A DNA stretch of 64,000 nucleotides. Origin: Meghimatium bilineatum. Its lineage: Eukaryota; Mollusca; Gastropoda; Stylommatophora; Philomycidae. The DNA lies in NCBI GenBank assembly GCA_034231615.1, contig CM067306.1, positions 48,825,281 through 48,889,280 of the forward strand. Reading direction: 5' to 3'. The notes beneath the pieces were generated by a model, which saw only the letters and a program-made list of their open reading frames with translations, was not told the origin of the DNA and ran no database searches. The translations under genes and the position numbers were made by a program. Positions 61,451 through 64,000 of this stretch are shown here, in pieces (position 1 is the stretch's first letter; the number at the start of each line of letters is the position of its first letter).

Positions 61451-61597
61451 ATTATACATAAGAATAGTAGTATATATTTCATATTCAAGACGTAGGATGT
61501 AAAATTTTGGCTGTAGTGGATATCTAGACAATATATTATGTTCAGTATGTTGCTATTATGTTCTGAACTGTCCAAATGCATGGCTGCATGCAACTGA

Positions 61598-62122
61598 GTT
61601 TGAATATGGTATATTGGTAATCCTAGGCCGAGGCCTACATATAGTATATATATAAAAATATACTCTAGATAAAATTAATTTCCTAATGACTTCATTTAAG
61701 ATATTGTATATATTTGTGTGTGTTGTCATGACTTCTATTTCATCTGTAAACTTTGTACATTTTAATATTACTCTCATTTCAAATATTTCTTACTCTCTCT
61801 CTCTCTCTCCCTCTCTTTCTTCACTTATTTTCTATAGATTATTAATTTTATAGAATTAGCGATGTCATGTATATTCCATTTCTTTGTAGTCTCCATTCCC
61901 CTAGTTAGTTTTAACTTTTGAAATTACTTTACGCATTGCCTCTGCTATGTCTGCATAATTTTTAACATGTTCGTTGTATCTTTTATTGTACACAGTGACT
62001 TTATCAATACACACTTACGTATCTCATAGATTGACATTTTTTTTTCTTCAAAATATAACTCGCGTGCATTGTTACGTAATTCACATAAAATCAGGGGGGC
62101 AAAACTAAAACATCGCTACTGC
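61598..62122 (-). repeat. Unidentified repeat, copy 2 (inverted arm)
   Basis: Inverted relative to 60118-60562. On the minus strand it reads TVYNKRYNEHVKNYADIAEA + MRKVISKVKTN and later RVILKCTKFTDEIEVMTTHT + NIYNILNEVI, short coding-like blocks with no domain I recognise. A CT/AG microsatellite (61794-61815) is inserted between the blocks. Confidence 0.75.
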
Positions 62123-62206
62123 ACCGCCGTGTATAACCCATTCACAAAATTTTTGCGAACTATAACTGGCGAAATGAGATTTATCTATGACAAGACATTT
62201 TTGCAG

Positions 62207-62268
62207 TATAAAAGGTTGCTACAGTGTTCTTAATATCAACACGGAGTTATTCTACCAGTAGGATAAAG
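62207..62268 (+). promoter_or_regulatory. Duplicate core promoter and 31-nt exon candidate
   Basis: TATAAAA at 62207-62213, initiator-like ATCAAC with its A at 62238 (31 bp downstream), donor ATAAAG|GTACGT at 62268/62269. Same TATA-to-start and exon lengths as the copy at 22676-22737. Any gene it drives would lie beyond the right edge. Confidence 0.45.
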
Positions 62269-62509
62269 GTACGTACATTTCATAGATTCCGATGCATGTA
62301 CACATATCAAGTTCATTGACGTGTTGTTATTATGTTATTATGGTATAATATAACTTCTGTGTATGTGCAGTATGGAGTCGGAGAACAGAATGTGTTGTGT
62401 CAGGGTTTTAATCCTTTCCATTTTAGCCAAGACTATAGCGTTTCAATGGTCCATATGTTGCAAAGTATAAGATCATGTCCTTGAAAGATATTTATAAGGA
62501 GTGTACTGT

Positions 62510-62770
62510 TTCCTACAAATTTTATACTGTCTCCTATCATTTGTGTACTGTCTCCTACCATTTGTGTATTTTTACTACCATTTGTGCACTGTCTTCTATC
62601 ATTTTTGCACTGTCTTCTATCATTTGTGTACTGTCTTCTATCATTTGTGCACTGTCTTCAATCATTTGTGCACTGTCTCCTATCATTTGTGCACTGTATC
62701 CTACCATTTGTGCACTGTCTCATACCACTTGTGTATTGCCTCCTATCATTTGTGCACTGTCAGTGACTTG
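62510..62770. repeat. 21-bp minisatellite, about 12 copies
   Basis: TTTGTGCACTGTCTCCTATCA units, same family as 23150-23580. Frames across it are artefacts. Confidence 0.94.
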
Positions 62771-62984
62771 TATGTCACCAATCGCCTGTATAAGACCGAT
62801 CAGTAGATTTCAAACAAGCTTTTCTACGCCATGTTTCCGATTATTCCCTTGTATTTGTTGACCTGCGTTGTCATGTGACAACGTGTATACATTCGTTGTT
62901 CATTAATCACATGATGATGATGAGTATTTTTTACATTGACTTTAGAAAATTCAGTTAGAGTTGTATGAGTTGAATATAAGTTTG

Positions 62985-63590
62985 GATGACTAATAAACCA
63001 AATTCTGGCCGTAAATGTCCTTGGACAGTTCGGGATGGAATGACCGCTGTTATAATTTTTGGTCTACCCGTGACTTTTAAACTACTCTCCTCTGTTGAGC
63101 TGCCTCATTTCTCCTCTGTTATTGTAGAGCGCCATGTAGCTTTATTTTCTGCAGTGTTTTCCCATGTACCTTAATTTATTTCACAGCTTCCAATTATGTC
63201 TTTAACAAGTCCTTGTTGTATTTATTTCGGCCACCTTGAAAACGTATGCCCTTCTGCAACTCGCTATAGAGAAGTATCTTTTTAAACGATGTTCTGACAT
63301 AAGTTCCACATGACCTGCCCAACAAATATGTATCTGTATTAGAATAGTGTCAATTCTAGGAATACCAGATCTGTCAATGACAGTGGTACCTGGAAACTTG
63401 TCTTGTAATGTGATGTTCATAACTTTTCTGAGACAAGTTGTGTGAATGTGATTGAGGTTTCTCATATGTCGTCTATACACAGTCCATGTTTCACCAGCGT
63501 ATAACATCACTAGAAGTACCCCTGACCCATAAAGTATATAAGCAGTGACCAATGAAAATCATGGCAATTATGGAAAACATTACGTCAAAA
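62985..63590 (-). mobile_element. LINE-Z 3' end
   Basis: Minus strand: AYILYGSGVLLVMLYAGETW, TVYRRHMRNLNHIHTTCLRK, VIDRSGIPRIDTILIQIHIC + WAGHV. The finger-coding part with CGAACTGTCCAAGGACATTT lies at about 63010-63035. Same tail as 35150-35661 on the other strand. Confidence 0.88.
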
Positions 63591-64000
63591 TGCTTGTTTG
63601 AATTCTCTTGATAAGTCGTATGGTGACTTTCGTCAACAGAACACCTACCAACAAAATTCAATTAAGCCTTTGGGCTCATGTTTTCGATTATTCCCGTGCA
63701 TTTCTTTGGTTGGCGTTGACTGACGACACCTCGGGATGACACAATGTATGTAAAAAGTAATCAACGAAAATAACAATAATAAAAAAAACATAAGAAGGCT
63801 TAATCTGCTGTGTTTTGATTCTGTTGTTTAGGTCTGTCACGCTTGTAAAACTCAACTTTATCGTTCTCTGAAGTGTGAATGTTTATTTTTGAGACTCTTT
63901 AATGTTCACACGGAACTCAAGTATTTACCTAGTGTTTATATCACACAATGACATTGGGTCAAAGGTCATGACTTCTTCTCTGCATTCGTAGCGTCGCTTA

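Larger units (their letters stand above)
62140..63945. repeat. Segmental duplication, copy 2, split by a LINE
   Basis: 62140-62840 and 63834-63945 match the CRYZ upstream block (22590-23780) in the same order and orientation. The intervening about 1 kb holds an antisense LINE-Z and a local direct duplication (GATTATTCCC at about 62838 and 63683). Confidence 0.82.

Noticed and set aside
60118-62122. Long inverted ends of a capsid-bearing DNA element
   Set aside because: The centre is only about 1 kb and holds a satellite and a SINE; no gene of such an element is visible, so I leave it unclassified.

Overview
The window looks like accessory-rich genomic DNA from an invertebrate animal. It is AT-rich and repeat-dense, has long introns with GT..AG borders, and carries many 5'-truncated LINEs, tRNA-derived SINEs, MITEs and minisatellites. 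A GIMAP/AIG1-type GTPase next to RTE-like LINEs whose reverse transcriptase ends in a C2H2 zinc finger fits a mollusc best. That assignment is an inference; nothing here names the species. Adding up my approximate intervals, tandem repeats alone cover roughly a fifth of the window.

Host genes. (1) About 0.3-9.8 kb: a plus-strand GIMAP-like gene whose GTPase domain sits on one large last exon (8717-9763). Two upstream phase-0 exons (298-1518 and 5426-5602) can be joined in frame and would add a long polar, probably disordered region with a four-copy 20-residue repeat. (2) About 22.7-46.5 kb: a complete plus-strand quinone oxidoreductase / zeta-crystallin gene (CRYZ) in eight coding exons between 25060 and 45858. 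The exons join in frame to 327 residues, the usual family length. Its introns are packed with transposon fragments and minisatellites, and two of the minisatellites grow directly out of splice junctions. A TATA box plus a 31-nt putative first exon lies 2.3 kb upstream, and a diverged copy of that whole block recurs at 62.1-63.9 kb.

Mobile elements. LINE-Z (RTE-like with a C-terminal C2H2 finger) has about seven copies. LINE-W (YLGH...TNDG / WTG type with a GAT-repeat tail) has about nine. LINE-H (RNase H type) has two, and there are several other LINE 3' ends. Dispersed non-autonomous repeats include SINE-A (about 290 bp, GAA tail), SINE-B (about 165 bp, GAA tail), tRNA-derived SINEs with A and B boxes, a 150-220 bp pogo/Tigger-like MITE flanked by TA, and foldback repeats. 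The best-preserved element is a Mutator-like DNA transposon (54905-57849) with perfect 21-bp TIRs, an 11-bp target duplication and a nearly intact DDE transposase. An unclassified GC-richer retrosequence (58185-59422) has a 12-bp target duplication and an A-rich tail; its 133-bp truncated copy sits inside a minisatellite at 15794-15926. A hAT 3' remnant lies at 20.9-22.2 kb.

Layout. 0-10 kb GIMAP-like gene with repeats in its introns; 10-22 kb intergenic minisatellites and nested LINEs; 22.6-46.5 kb CRYZ and its upstream block; 46.6-54.9 kb LINE graveyard, a 1-kb minisatellite and a 145-bp-arm hairpin; 54.9-59.4 kb Mutator-like element and unclassified retroelement; 60-62.1 kb two inverted copies of an unidentified sequence; 62.1-64 kb second copy of the CRYZ upstream block, broken by a LINE. 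I found no rRNA, functional tRNA gene, CRISPR array or LTR element.
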